The notes under the pieces are model-generated. The model had not been told where the DNA came from and did no database searches. It saw nothing but the letters and a program-made list of their open reading frames with translations. A program made the translations under genes and the position numbers. Positions 26,745 through 34,825 of a stretch of DNA of 64,000 nt are shown piece after piece; the stretch's first letter is position 1, and each line of letters begins with the position of its first letter. The stretch comes from Streptomyces camelliae (GTDB lineage Bacteria; Actinomycetota; Actinomycetes; Streptomycetales; Streptomycetaceae), in contig NZ_CP115300.1 in assembly GCF_027625935.1 (NCBI RefSeq), forward strand, positions 5,022,001-5,086,000. The letters are read 5' to 3'.

Positions 26745-27320
26745 TCAGACGTTGACGCCGAAGTCCTGGGCGATACCGACCAGGCCCGAGGCGTAACCCT
26801 GGCCGACCGCGCGGAACTTCCACTCCGCGCCGTTGCGGTACAGCTCGCCGAAGACCATCGCGGTCTCGGTCGCGGCGTCCTCCGAGAGGTCGTAGCGGGC
26901 GATCTCGGCGCCGCCGGCCTGGTTCACGATGCGGATGTAGGCGTTGCGGACCTGGCCGAAGTTCTGGCCGCGGTTCTCGGCGTCGTAGATGGAGACCGGG
27001 AAGACGACCTTGTCGATGTCGGCCGGGAGGGCGGCCAGGTTGACGTTGATCGCCTCGTCGTCGCCCTCGCCCTGGCCGGTGCGGTTGTCACCGGTGTGGA
27101 CGATGGTGTTGTCCGGCGTCTGCTTGTTGTTGAAGAAGACGAAGTGGGCGTCCGAGTAGACCTTGCCCTGCGCGTTGACCGCGATGGCGGAGGCGTCCAG
27201 GTCGAAGTCCGTGCCGGTGGTGGTGCGGACGTCCCAGCCGAGGCCCACGGTGACGGCGGTCAGGCCCGGAGCCTCCTTGGTGAGCGAGACGTTGCCACCC
27301 TTGGACAGGCTTACAGCCAT
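26745..27320 (-). CDS. terD: TerD-family calcium-binding stress protein
   Basis: The 191-residue product is a full TerD domain: [38 protein letters not shown] and [19 protein letters not shown], with Asp-rich calcium-binding loops. TerD paralogues are numerous in Streptomyces and are linked to tellurite, oxidative stress and development rather than to a single reaction. It is cytoplasmic. It is monocistronic, converging on the M1 peptidase. The region upstream (27321-27466) holds GTGAC-N8-GTCAC near 27440 but no gene. Confidence 0.92.
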   Translation of the reverse strand: MAVSLSKGGNVSLTKEAPGLTAVTVGLGWDVRTTTGTDFDLDASAIAVNAQGKVYSDAHFVFFNNKQTPDNTIVHTGDNRTGQGEGDDEAINVNLAALPADIDKVVFPVSIYDAENRGQNFGQVRNAYIRIVNQAGGAEIARYDLSEDAATETAMVFGELYRNGAEWKFRAVGQGYASGLVGIAQDFGVNV

Positions 27321-27466
27321 TCTGGGAGTCCCTTCCCTTGGTTCGGTACGGCGGAAAACCTACAGCCATCCCTAAGAACGCCCAGCGACCCCGGGAAGGT
27401 TCCGGCTTCCTTTACTTTCTTTACCCGGGTTATTTCGAGTGACGTGGACCGGTCACCCGCGCGACC

Positions 27467-27904
27467 ATGGTGGACATGTCCGGTCCCTACGTCATCCGTG
27501 GCTCCGTCTCGCTGCCCGAGGCCGAGCTGATGTGGCGTTTCTCCCGCTCGTCGGGGCCCGGCGGACAGCACGTCAACACCAGTGACTCGCAGGTGGAGCT
27601 GCGCTTCGACCTGGCCCGCACCGAGGCGCTCCCGCCGGTGTGGAAGGAACGGGCGTTGCAGCGGCTGGCCGGCCGGCTCGTCGACGGAGTCGTCACCGTC
27701 CGTTCCTCCGAGCACCGTTCCCAGTGGCGCAACCGCGAGGCCGCCGCCGTACGCCTCGCCGCGCTCCTCGCGGAGGCCAGCGCGCCCCCGCCCAGGCCCC
27801 GCAGGCCCACCCGTATCCCGCGCGGCATCAACGAACGCCGGCTGCGGGAGAAGAAGCAGCGCTCCGACACCAAGCGCGGCCGCTCCGGGCGCGACTGGCA
27901 GTAG
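27467..27904 (+). CDS. arfB: ArfB-type peptidyl-tRNA hydrolase (ribosome rescue)
   Basis: The 145-residue product has the class I release-factor GGQ motif in SSGPGGQHVNTSDSQVELRF, where Gln positions water for peptidyl-tRNA hydrolysis. The basic C-terminal tail (NERRLREKKQRSDTKRGRSGRDW) enters the empty mRNA channel of stalled ribosomes. It lacks the codon-recognition domain of full release factors. Possible starts are ATG 27467 and ATG 27476. Confidence 0.92.
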   Translation: MVDMSGPYVIRGSVSLPEAELMWRFSRSSGPGGQHVNTSDSQVELRFDLARTEALPPVWKERALQRLAGRLVDGVVTVRSSEHRSQWRNREAAAVRLAALLAEASAPPPRPRRPTRIPRGINERRLREKKQRSDTKRGRSGRDWQ

Positions 27905-27932
27905 GCCGCGCAGGGCGGAGAGCGGGCCGCCC

Positions 27933-27992
27933 GTCACACTTCCGGGACGCCGTACGTCGGTGTCGTGGAGACACCGACACCGACGTACGGCG
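27933..27992 (+). promoter_or_regulatory. ECF-type promoter overlapping an 18-bp perfect inverted repeat
   Basis: GTCACA (27933-27938) and CGTC (27955-27958), 16 bp apart, resemble the -35/-10 reported for ECF41 sigma factors (TGTCACA and CGTC), suggesting autoregulation of the downstream sigma gene. CGCCGTACGTCGGTGTCG (27948-27965) is perfectly repeated inverted at 27975-27992 with a 9-nt loop. The -10 lies in the left arm. Confidence 0.5.
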
Positions 27993-28012
27993 ACCGAGAG
28001 GCCGGAGCACCG

Positions 28013-28897
28013 ATGAACGAGCACGACACGCACCCCGACCAGCACCGCGACCACCCCCACGGCCACGACGACGTCCTCGCCGAGCGGTTCGAGGCGTACC
28101 GGGGGCATCTGCGGGCCGTCGCCTACCGGATGCTGGGCTCGGCCGCGGAGGCCGAGGACGCCGTGCAGGAGGCCTGGTTCCGGCTGAACCGGTCCGACAC
28201 GAGCGCGGTGGACAACCTCGGGGGCTGGCTGACGACCGTCGTCGGCCGGGTCTGCCTCGACATGCTCCGCTCCCGCCGCACCCGGGGCGAACAGCCCCTG
28301 GACACCTGGCAGCCGGCGGTCTCCGCCGGGCCGGACCCCGCGCAGGACGCCCTGCTCGCCGACTCGGTCGGCACGGCCCTGCTCGTCGTCCTCGACCAGC
28401 TCACCCCGGCCGAGCGGCTGGCGTTCGTGCTGCACGACCTGTTCGGGGTGCCGTTCGAGGAGGTCGGCGGGATCCTCGGGCGCACCCCGGCGGCGGCGCG
28501 GCAGCTGGCCAGCCGGGGGCGGCGGCGGGTGCGGGGCGCGGACGCGCCGGAGACCGACCTGGTACGGCAGCGGGCGGTGGTCGACGCCTTCCTGGCGGCG
28601 GCACGGGACGGCGACTTCGACGGCCTGCTCGCCGTCCTCGACCCGGACGTGCTGGCCCGCGGCGAGGCCGGTACGACCATCGGGGCGCGGGGGGTCGCCT
28701 CCGGCGCGAAGAACTTCGCCCACCTGGCCGCCACGTCCCGCCCGGTTCTGGTGGACGGCGCCACGGGCCTGGTCCGGTACGCCGAGGGCCGCCTGGAACG
28801 CGTCCTGACCTTCACCTTCGTCGCCGACCGCATCGCCACGATCGACATCGTGACCGACCCGGCCCGCCTGGCGGAGCTGAGCATCGAGCCGGCGTAG
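28013..28897 (+). CDS. SigJ-type ECF RNA polymerase sigma factor with SnoaL-like C-terminus
   Basis: The 294-residue product has sigma region 2 (FEAYRGHLRAVAYRMLGSAAEAEDAVQEAWFRL) and region 4 (LTPAERLAFVLHDLFGVPFEEVGGILGRTPAAARQLASRGRRRV). A C-terminal SnoaL/NTF2-like domain (about 185-290) replaces a separate anti-sigma factor, as in ECF41/ECF56 groups. The WLPEP and DGGGR motifs of classic ECF41 are not seen, although a VTDPARL near the end resembles NPDKL. The His-rich N-terminus (NEHDTHPDQHRDHPHGHDD) is unusual. ATG 28013 has GGAG 5 nt upstream. No carboxymuconolactone decarboxylase or epimerase partner is adjacent. Confidence 0.88.
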   Translation: MNEHDTHPDQHRDHPHGHDDVLAERFEAYRGHLRAVAYRMLGSAAEAEDAVQEAWFRLNRSDTSAVDNLGGWLTTVVGRVCLDMLRSRRTRGEQPLDTWQPAVSAGPDPAQDALLADSVGTALLVVLDQLTPAERLAFVLHDLFGVPFEEVGGILGRTPAAARQLASRGRRRVRGADAPETDLVRQRAVVDAFLAAARDGDFDGLLAVLDPDVLARGEAGTTIGARGVASGAKNFAHLAATSRPVLVDGATGLVRYAEGRLERVLTFTFVADRIATIDIVTDPARLAELSIEPA

Positions 28898-28924
28898 CGG
28901 ACCTCTCGGGCGTGGTGCCGGTGC

Positions 28925-29497
28925 TCAGCCCACCTGCCGGTACCGCCCCCGGAAGTACAACAGGGGCCCGCCCTCGGCGCTGGGCACGCGCGCGGTGAGG
29001 ACGCGGCCGATGACCAGGGTGTGGTCGCCGGCCGGTACGCGTTGCTCGGTGCGGCACTCCAGGGTGGCCAGCGCGCCGCCGACCAGGGGTGCGCCGCTCA
29101 CCTCGCCGCGGACGTAGGGGATGTCCTCGAAGAGCAGACGGTCGCTGATGCGGCCCTTCATCGCGAAGCGGCCGGCGACATGGCGCTGGCTCTCGGCGAG
29201 GACCGAGACCGCCCACAGGGGCTGTTCGGCCAGCAGGTCGTCCATGCGGGAGCCCTCGCGCAGGCTGACGAGGACCAGCGGCGGGTCGAGCGAGACCGAC
29301 AGGAAGGCGGTGGCGGTCATGCCGACGTCCTCCCCGCCCGGCGCGTCCGGGTCGTCCGGGTCGAGCGGCGGTTCCTGCGCGGTCACCAGGACCACGCCCG
29401 CGGCCAGCCGGGACATCGCGGCCCGGAACTCGTCGTTGCTCACCCCCTCAGCATGCCCGGAAGCGGTGAGGGCGGTGGGGGAGGCAGTCTTCAGCAC
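28925..29497 (-). CDS. Flavin reductase-like FMN-binding protein
   Basis: The 190-residue product fits the flavin-reductase split-barrel family (HpaC/ActVB-like): FRAAMSRLAAGVVLVTAQ, then GMTATAFLSVSLDPPLVLVSL, which binds FMN, and HTLVIGRVLTA. These enzymes supply reduced flavin to monooxygenases; no monooxygenase partner is adjacent. An acidic insert (PPLDPDDPDAPGGED) follows the first strand. GTG 29497 has TAGCGT 7 nt upstream, indicating a leaderless transcript. It converges on the sigma factor gene. Confidence 0.88.
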   Translation of the reverse strand: MLKTASPTALTASGHAEGVSNDEFRAAMSRLAAGVVLVTAQEPPLDPDDPDAPGGEDVGMTATAFLSVSLDPPLVLVSLREGSRMDDLLAEQPLWAVSVLAESQRHVAGRFAMKGRISDRLLFEDIPYVRGEVSGAPLVGGALATLECRTEQRVPAGDHTLVIGRVLTARVPSAEGGPLLYFRGRYRQVG

Positions 29498-29652
29498 GCC
29501 CGAAACGCTAATCTCCGCCCTGCGCGCCCCGCATCGGGCCTCCGCCCGAGCCGGGTCCTAGGTCCAATGGACCAATTGTGCGCACGCTCACAAAGCTTGC
29601 GTTCAGTAAACGCACGTGTGAAATGCAGAAACTCCACTCAATTGTTCATGTT

Positions 29653-29700
29653 CCCCTGTGACTTGAGTCACAAGGGGCAAGAATTGTTGACCCTGTGTAC
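29653..29700 (+). promoter_or_regulatory. BldD-type box and adjacent dyad upstream of cdgE
   Basis: TGACCCTGTGTAC (29688-29700) matches the BldD consensus TnACnCWGnGTnA at every fixed position except the last. About 30 bp upstream, CCCCTGTGACT-TG-AGTCACAAGGGG (29653-29677) is a near-perfect dyad of unknown binder. The box lies about 95 bp before the start codon. The 29498-29793 gap is AT-richer than average and contains no gene. Confidence 0.55.
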
Positions 29701-29793
29701 CGAGCGGGCAGCGCGCTGTGATTCAGTGGCTGGGAAGCTGGCGGAAGCTGAGAGAACCCTTGATTCGCTGCGAGGTCGCGGGGGAGGGCGAGC

Positions 29794-31449
29794 ATGGAGA
29801 CCGAGTCGGAGCCGTATGTCCGCCTTGCCTCCCTGCGGCAGCTGCACCAGGTCATGGCCGACATGAACACGGCACGCAGCCTCGCGGACACCCTGCAGTC
29901 CGTGGCCGACGGCGCCGTACAGGCCCTCGGGTACGAGATGGCGTGCGTGAACCTCGTCCGCCAGGACGGCGACCTCGTCGTCGCCGCGTTCTCCGGCAAC
30001 TCCGCCGCCGAGGCCCTGATCACCGGCCGGGTCGGCTCCCGCGAGTCCTGGGACCGGCGGCTGAACATGGGCGAGCACTGGGGCGACCTGGTCTTCATCC
30101 CGCACACCGAGGGCTGGGTGCTGGACGACGACGACGTCCCCCAGTGGTACACGGACGGGCCCGCGCCCCGCTTCGAGGACGAGTGGCACCCGTCGGACCG
30201 CCTCTTCGCGCCCATGTACACCCCGGGCGTGCAGGGCGGCTCCTGCGGCGAGCTCGTCGGCGTGATCTCCGTCGACCGGCCACGCAACGGCCGCCTGCCG
30301 GGCGCGTGGGGCCGCGAGGCCCTGCAGATGTACGCCTTCCAGGCCGCCATCGCGATCAGCAACGCCCGCCTGCGCGCCAACATGCAGCGCGCCCTGGTCC
30401 GTCTGGAGCGCGAGCAGCAGGCCCTGCGCGCCAGCGAGGAATCCTTCCGGCAGGCCTTCGAGTACGCCCCCTCCGGCATGGCCATCGCCGAGATGGGCGG
30501 CGACCAGCACGGCCGGATCCTGCGGACGAACGACGCCCTGTGCCGCCTCCTCGGCCGCCCCGCCTCCGCGATGCGCCGCTACTCCTTCTCCGACCTCGTC
30601 CACCCCGAGGACATCGGCACCCTGCTGCGTACGTCCGCCGAGGGGGGCCGGGCCGAGCTGCGCCTGGGCCGCCGGGACGGCACGTACGTCTGGGTCTCGC
30701 TGCGCAACTCGGTCGTCGCGGACGCCGCCGACGGCCCCCGCTTCCTGCTCACCCACGTCGAGGACATAGAGGAGCGCAAGCGCCGCGAGCTGCAACTCGC
30801 CCACCGCGCCTCCCACGACTCGCTCACCGGCCTGCCGAACTCCGCCGAGTTGCGCTCCCGCCTGTCGGCCCGGCTGTGCCGGCGCCCCGCCGAGCCCGGC
30901 GCCCTGGACTCCCTCGACGCGGCTTACGGCCACCCGGTCTTCGACAGCCCCGCCGGCCACGGCTTCGACTTCCGGCCGGGCACGGAGGGGTACGACGCCT
31001 TCGACCACCATGTGCACACCGCCGCCCCCGAGGAGGGCCGCGACGACGGCACCAAGGGCCTCGCGGTGCTCTTCTGCGACCTCGACGGCTTCAAGTCGAT
31101 CAACGACCGGTTCGGGCACAACGCGGGCGACGCGGTCCTGATCGAGGTGGCCCGGCGCCTGTCGCGCGGGGTCCGGGACGGCGACACGGTCGCCCGCCTC
31201 GGCGGCGACGAGTTCGTCATCCTCGCCGACGGCCTCGGCCGGGCCGACGCCCAGGACCTCGCCGTACGGCTGCGCAACGAGATCATCCAGCCGATCCGGG
31301 CCGAGGGCCGGGCCGTGCGGGTGGGCGCAAGCTTCGGCATCGGGTGGGCACACTGCGGCATGACTGCGGACGAAGTGTTGAAGTCTGCCGACGAGCGGAT
31401 GTACGTAGAGAAACGATCTCGTCCCAAACAGCACCGGCGCGCGGGATGA
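29794..31449 (+). CDS. cdgE: CdgE: GAF-PAS-GGDEF diguanylate cyclase
   Basis: The 551-residue cytoplasmic protein has a GAF domain (about 25-205), a PAS domain (about 215-325) and a GGDEF domain (about 335-545). The active-site loop is RLGGDEFVIL, and an inhibitory RxxD site (RDGD) lies five residues before it, so it should make c-di-GMP and be product-inhibited. Between LTGLPN and the metal-binding FCDLDGFK there are about 65 extra residues, an insertion in the cyclase fold. This architecture is that of CdgE in Streptomyces, where c-di-GMP acts through BldD and RsiG to hold back sporulation. A BldD-like box upstream supports feedback control. Confidence 0.88.
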   Translation: METESEPYVRLASLRQLHQVMADMNTARSLADTLQSVADGAVQALGYEMACVNLVRQDGDLVVAAFSGNSAAEALITGRVGSRESWDRRLNMGEHWGDLVFIPHTEGWVLDDDDVPQWYTDGPAPRFEDEWHPSDRLFAPMYTPGVQGGSCGELVGVISVDRPRNGRLPGAWGREALQMYAFQAAIAISNARLRANMQRALVRLEREQQALRASEESFRQAFEYAPSGMAIAEMGGDQHGRILRTNDALCRLLGRPASAMRRYSFSDLVHPEDIGTLLRTSAEGGRAELRLGRRDGTYVWVSLRNSVVADAADGPRFLLTHVEDIEERKRRELQLAHRASHDSLTGLPNSAELRSRLSARLCRRPAEPGALDSLDAAYGHPVFDSPAGHGFDFRPGTEGYDAFDHHVHTAAPEEGRDDGTKGLAVLFCDLDGFKSINDRFGHNAGDAVLIEVARRLSRGVRDGDTVARLGGDEFVILADGLGRADAQDLAVRLRNEIIQPIRAEGRAVRVGASFGIGWAHCGMTADEVLKSADERMYVEKRSRPKQHRRAG

Positions 31450-31569
31450 GCCGCAGGTCAGCGAGTTGATGCAGGCCGAGTGACCTGTTTGGCTCAGCCG
31501 GAGCGGGTAGGCTCGCTACTCCACACCCTTATTCGCATCCGCCCGCACCTGCTGAGGAGTACACGAGCG

Positions 31570-32514
31570 ATGACGCCCGGCGACAACGGCGCGAGCACGC
31601 CCGAGGACGACGACCCGTTCGGCTATCTGTACGCCGACGGCCAGGCCAGAGGAGCCCAGCCGCCGTCCGGCGGTTACGGCTACCCGAACTCGGTCAGCAG
31701 GGTGCGTGCCGTCGGCGAGCGCCAGTACGGCCAGCAGGCCCCGTACGGCCAACAGCCCACGTACGGCCAGGGCGTGCCCCACCAGCAGGGCGGCTACGGC
31801 CAGCCCAGCGCCCACTACCAGGCCCCCGAGACCCTCCCCGGCGGCGCCCCGACGAGCCGTCAGCCGGTCCCGCCCCCGCCCGCCCGGCGCGGCCCCAACA
31901 CCAAGGGCCTGCTGATCGGTGCGATCGCGGTCGTCGCGGCGGTCGTCATCGGCATCAGCGTGGCGATGCTGAACGGCAACTCGGACGAGAACAAGGCGGG
32001 CAACCAGGCCAGCAACGCCCCGACCCAGTCGCAGAGCACCCAGCCGAGCCCGTCGGGGAGCGCCTCGGCGGCGAGCGGGCAGTTGAAGACCGACGCGGGT
32101 GCCCTCCAGCTGGCGGGCGGTGCGGCGAAGGCCTCGGACGTCAAGGGCGCCCAGACCTCCGACGGTTCCTATGTGGGCGGGCTGAACCAGGTCGGCGCCT
32201 CGATCACCTGGACCGTCAACAACGTCCCCTCGGACGGCATCTACACCCTGTTCGCTCACTTCAGCGTGCCCGGCCAGGACCAGCAGATGACGGTCAGCAT
32301 CAATGGCAAGCCGTTCGCCACGGGGCTGCCGCTGAAGAACTACGCGCACGCCAAGGACGGCGACCTCGTCAACGGCTGGACGACGACCTACGTGTGGCCC
32401 ACCCTCAACAAGGGCGCCAACACGATCTCCATCTCCTGCCAGCCCGGTGACAAGTGCAACGCGCTGATCGACCAGCTTTGGCTCCAGCAGGGCCAGCACA
32501 CGCGCAACGGCTAG
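31570..32514 (+). CDS. Single-pass membrane protein with CBM6/35-like extracellular domain
   Basis: The 314-residue product has a cytoplasmic Gly/Tyr/Gln/Pro-rich region (YGQQAPYGQQPTYGQG, residues 50-75). One transmembrane helix (GLLIGAIAVVAAVVIGISVAML, about 113-135) and a Ser/Thr/Gln linker follow. The extracellular beta-sandwich (about 170-310; SITWTVNNVPSDGIYTLFAHFSVPG) resembles carbohydrate-binding modules. It may sense or bind cell-wall glycans. ATG 31570 has GAGGAG 10 nt upstream. It ends in a shared CTAG with the convergent kinase gene. Confidence 0.75.
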   Translation: MTPGDNGASTPEDDDPFGYLYADGQARGAQPPSGGYGYPNSVSRVRAVGERQYGQQAPYGQQPTYGQGVPHQQGGYGQPSAHYQAPETLPGGAPTSRQPVPPPPARRGPNTKGLLIGAIAVVAAVVIGISVAMLNGNSDENKAGNQASNAPTQSQSTQPSPSGSASAASGQLKTDAGALQLAGGAAKASDVKGAQTSDGSYVGGLNQVGASITWTVNNVPSDGIYTLFAHFSVPGQDQQMTVSINGKPFATGLPLKNYAHAKDGDLVNGWTTTYVWPTLNKGANTISISCQPGDKCNALIDQLWLQQGQHTRNG

Positions 32515-33440
32515 GCCACACCGACCCCGCCGCTCACCGTCACCCGCCCCAGCAGCTCCTCGTACGCCGCCCGGTCGAACTCGCCCGCCGCCGGGGCCCG
32601 TACGGTGGCCGCCGACAAGGCCACCGCGCGGGCGAGCCGGTCCGGCCAGGGGAGGTGTTCCACCAGGCCCGACAGCAGGGCGGCGACGGCCGAGTCGCCC
32701 GCGCCGGTCGGGTTGCCGTGGACCGGGGCGGGCGGGGCTGCCCGCCAGCGGCCCTCGGGGGTGACCGCGAGCAGGCCCTGCGCACCCAGCGAGGCGACGA
32801 CCGCGTGGGCGCCGCGCCTCCGGGCGTCCTGGGTGGCGCGCAGCGGCTCGTGGGAGCCGGTCAGTTCGGCCAGTTCGTCGGCGTTCGGCTTGATGAGGTC
32901 CGGGCGGGCGGCGACCCCGCGGCGCAGCGGTTCGCCGCTGGTGTCCAGCAGGACGGGGACATCCTGCGCGCGGGCGGCGCGCACGAGGTTCGCGTACGCG
33001 CCCACCGGTACACCCGGGGGCAGGCTGCCGCACAGGGCCACCGCCGAGACACCGGGCAGCAGTTCCTCGTAACGGTCCAGGAAGGCGCCCCACGCGGCCG
33101 GCTCGATCTGCGGGCCCGGCTCGTTCAGCTGGGTGGTGTCGCCGGACAGTTCGTCCACGACGGCGATCGTGCGCCGGGTCGCGCCGGCGACGGGGAGCAG
33201 AGCGTCCGTCAGCAGGGGGATGCCGGTGAGGTGGGCGCGTACCTCCCGGCCGGTCGCGCCGCCCGCGAAGCCCGTCACCGTCACCTCGTGCCCCAGCGCG
33301 GCCAGCACCCGGGCCACGTTGACGCCCTTGCCGCCCGGCCGCTCGACGACCTCCGCGACCCGGTGCGAGGCGTGCGGCCGCAGCGACCGTACGCGGTACG
33401 TGATGTCGAGAGCGGTGTTCAGCGTGACCGTGAGGATCAC
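32511..33440 (-). CDS. PfkB-family sugar-phosphate kinase (1-phosphofructokinase/tagatose-6-phosphate type)
   Basis: The 309-residue product opens MILTVTLNTALDITYRV with RPGGKGVNVARVLAALG, the FruK/LacC signature. The C-terminal PfkB motif is PTGAGDSAVAALLSGL, with the catalytic Asp in GAGD. It phosphorylates fructose-1-phosphate, tagatose-6-phosphate or a related sugar phosphate. It lies on the same strand as nagKA with a 122-bp gap, so a role after NagA is possible but unproven. Its stop codon overlaps the convergent gene's stop. Confidence 0.88.
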   Translation of the reverse strand: MILTVTLNTALDITYRVRSLRPHASHRVAEVVERPGGKGVNVARVLAALGHEVTVTGFAGGATGREVRAHLTGIPLLTDALLPVAGATRRTIAVVDELSGDTTQLNEPGPQIEPAAWGAFLDRYEELLPGVSAVALCGSLPPGVPVGAYANLVRAARAQDVPVLLDTSGEPLRRGVAARPDLIKPNADELAELTGSHEPLRATQDARRRGAHAVVASLGAQGLLAVTPEGRWRAAPPAPVHGNPTGAGDSAVAALLSGLVEHLPWPDRLARAVALSAATVRAPAAGEFDRAAYEELLGRVTVSGGVGVA

Positions 33441-33562
33441 CCGGGCCGACCTCCCTCGATGTTCCTGCGCCTGGCTTCGGTTTCCGGGGGCACGATCATG
33501 CCAAAGAGACGGCGGCCGGCCCAGTCACGGGCAGGCCACCGTCACCGGAGAAGTGGGACGGA

Positions 33563-34825
33563 TCAGGCCAGTTGGGGCGCTACGACCCACTCGCCGCGCC
33601 GCATGACCCCCTTCAGATCGAAGTCCGCGTCGAGTATGACGAGATCGGCGTCCTTGCCGGGCTCCAGCGAGCCGATGCGGTCGGACAGGCCGAGCAGGCG
33701 GGCCGGGTTGACGGACAGGGCCGTCACCGCGTCCTCGACCGACAGCCGGTCGACGGTCACCGCCCGCTTGAACGCCCGGTCCAGGGTCAGCGTGGAGCCC
33801 GCGATCGAACCGCCCTCCACCAGCCGGGCGACCCCCTCGCTGACCTCGACCTCCAGCGGGCCGAGCATGTAGCGGCCGTCGCCGATGCCGGCCGCGTCCA
33901 TCGCGTCCGTGATGAACGCGACCCGGTCCGCGCCCGCGTGATGGAACGCCAGCTCCAGCGCGGCCGGGTGCAGATGCGTACCGTCGTTGATCAGCTCCAC
34001 CGTGACCCGCTCGTCCTCCAGCAGGGCCGTGATCGGGCCGGGGGAGCGGTGGCCCAGCGGGGGCATCGCGTTGAAGAGGTGGGTGGCGACCGTGGCGCCC
34101 GCGTCGATCGCCTCCACCGTCTGCTCGTACGTCGCGTCCGTGTGCCCGATCGCCGCGATCACGCCGTGCTCGGCGAGCAGCCGTACGGAGTCGATGCCGC
34201 CCGGCAGCTCGGTGGCCAGGGTGACCATCGTCGCCCTGCCGCGCGCGGCGTCGATCAGCTTGCGGACCTCGGCCGGGTCCGGGTCGCGCAGCAGCGCCTC
34301 GGAGTGCGCGCCCTTGCGGCACGGGGAGATGAACGGCCCCTCGAAGTGGATGCCGGCGATCTCCCCCTGCTCGGCCAGCTCGCTCAGCAGTCCGGCCTGT
34401 GTCGCCAGCAGATCCATCTCGTCGGTGACGGTGGAGGCGACGAGGGTGGTGGTGCCGTGGGCGCGGTGGGTGCGGATGGCCTTGAGGATGTCGTCCGGGG
34501 TGCCGGAGAAGGAGGCTCCGCCGCCGCCGTGGTTGTGGATGTCGACGAAGCCGGGCACCAGCCAGCAGCCGGTGAGGTCGATCACCTCGGCGTTGGCTGG
34601 GGCCGTGCCGGCGATGCGCTTGCCGTCCACGACCAGCCGGCCGTTCTTCACCGTTCCCGTAGGAAGCACCACGTTTGCGCCGGTGAGCACCTGCGGGTTC
34701 GTCGTGGCTGGTCGCTCCCCCAAGTTCTCGGCTTCGCTCGGACAGGGGGGACCCCCATCGCGGCGGAGCCGCATATCAATACCGCCCCGCGCCCCTGACG
34801 GGTCGCTGTCCCGCTTGGTTGCCAT
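33563..34825 (-). CDS. nagA: NagA: N-acetylglucosamine-6-phosphate deacetylase
   Basis: The 420-residue amidohydrolase has metal-site motifs VDIHNHGGGG, HFEGPF, IGHTDAT, THLFNAM and FITDAM (catalytic Asp). It converts GlcNAc-6-phosphate to GlcN-6-phosphate and acetate, following NagK. ATG 34825 overlaps the nagK stop by one base (TGATG), arguing for coupling and for this start. The first 43 residues (TKRDSDPSGARGGIDMRLRR...) are not NagA-like: they are translated from a dispersed intergenic repeat (34701-34807), and normal homology begins at VLTGANVVLPTG. A DasR site lies upstream of the operon. Confidence 0.95.
   Translation of the reverse strand: MATKRDSDPSGARGGIDMRLRRDGGPPCPSEAENLGERPATTNPQVLTGANVVLPTGTVKNGRLVVDGKRIAGTAPANAEVIDLTGCWLVPGFVDIHNHGGGGASFSGTPDDILKAIRTHRAHGTTTLVASTVTDEMDLLATQAGLLSELAEQGEIAGIHFEGPFISPCRKGAHSEALLRDPDPAEVRKLIDAARGRATMVTLATELPGGIDSVRLLAEHGVIAAIGHTDATYEQTVEAIDAGATVATHLFNAMPPLGHRSPGPITALLEDERVTVELINDGTHLHPAALELAFHHAGADRVAFITDAMDAAGIGDGRYMLGPLEVEVSEGVARLVEGGSIAGSTLTLDRAFKRAVTVDRLSVEDAVTALSVNPARLLGLSDRIGSLEPGKDADLVILDADFDLKGVMRRGEWVVAPQLA
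34701..34807. repeat. Dispersed palindromic repeat, copy A, inside the nagA 5' coding region
   Basis: The segment contains CTCCCCCAAGTTCTCGGC, TTCGCTCG, CAGGGGGGACCCCCATCGC and GGCGGAGCCGCATATC. It is nearly identical over about 105 bp to 56489-56598, and its core also occurs inverted at 37532-37577. Internal palindromes (GGGGGGACCCCC, GCGGCGGAGCCGC) suggest a MITE or REP-like mobile repeat. Confidence 0.85.
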
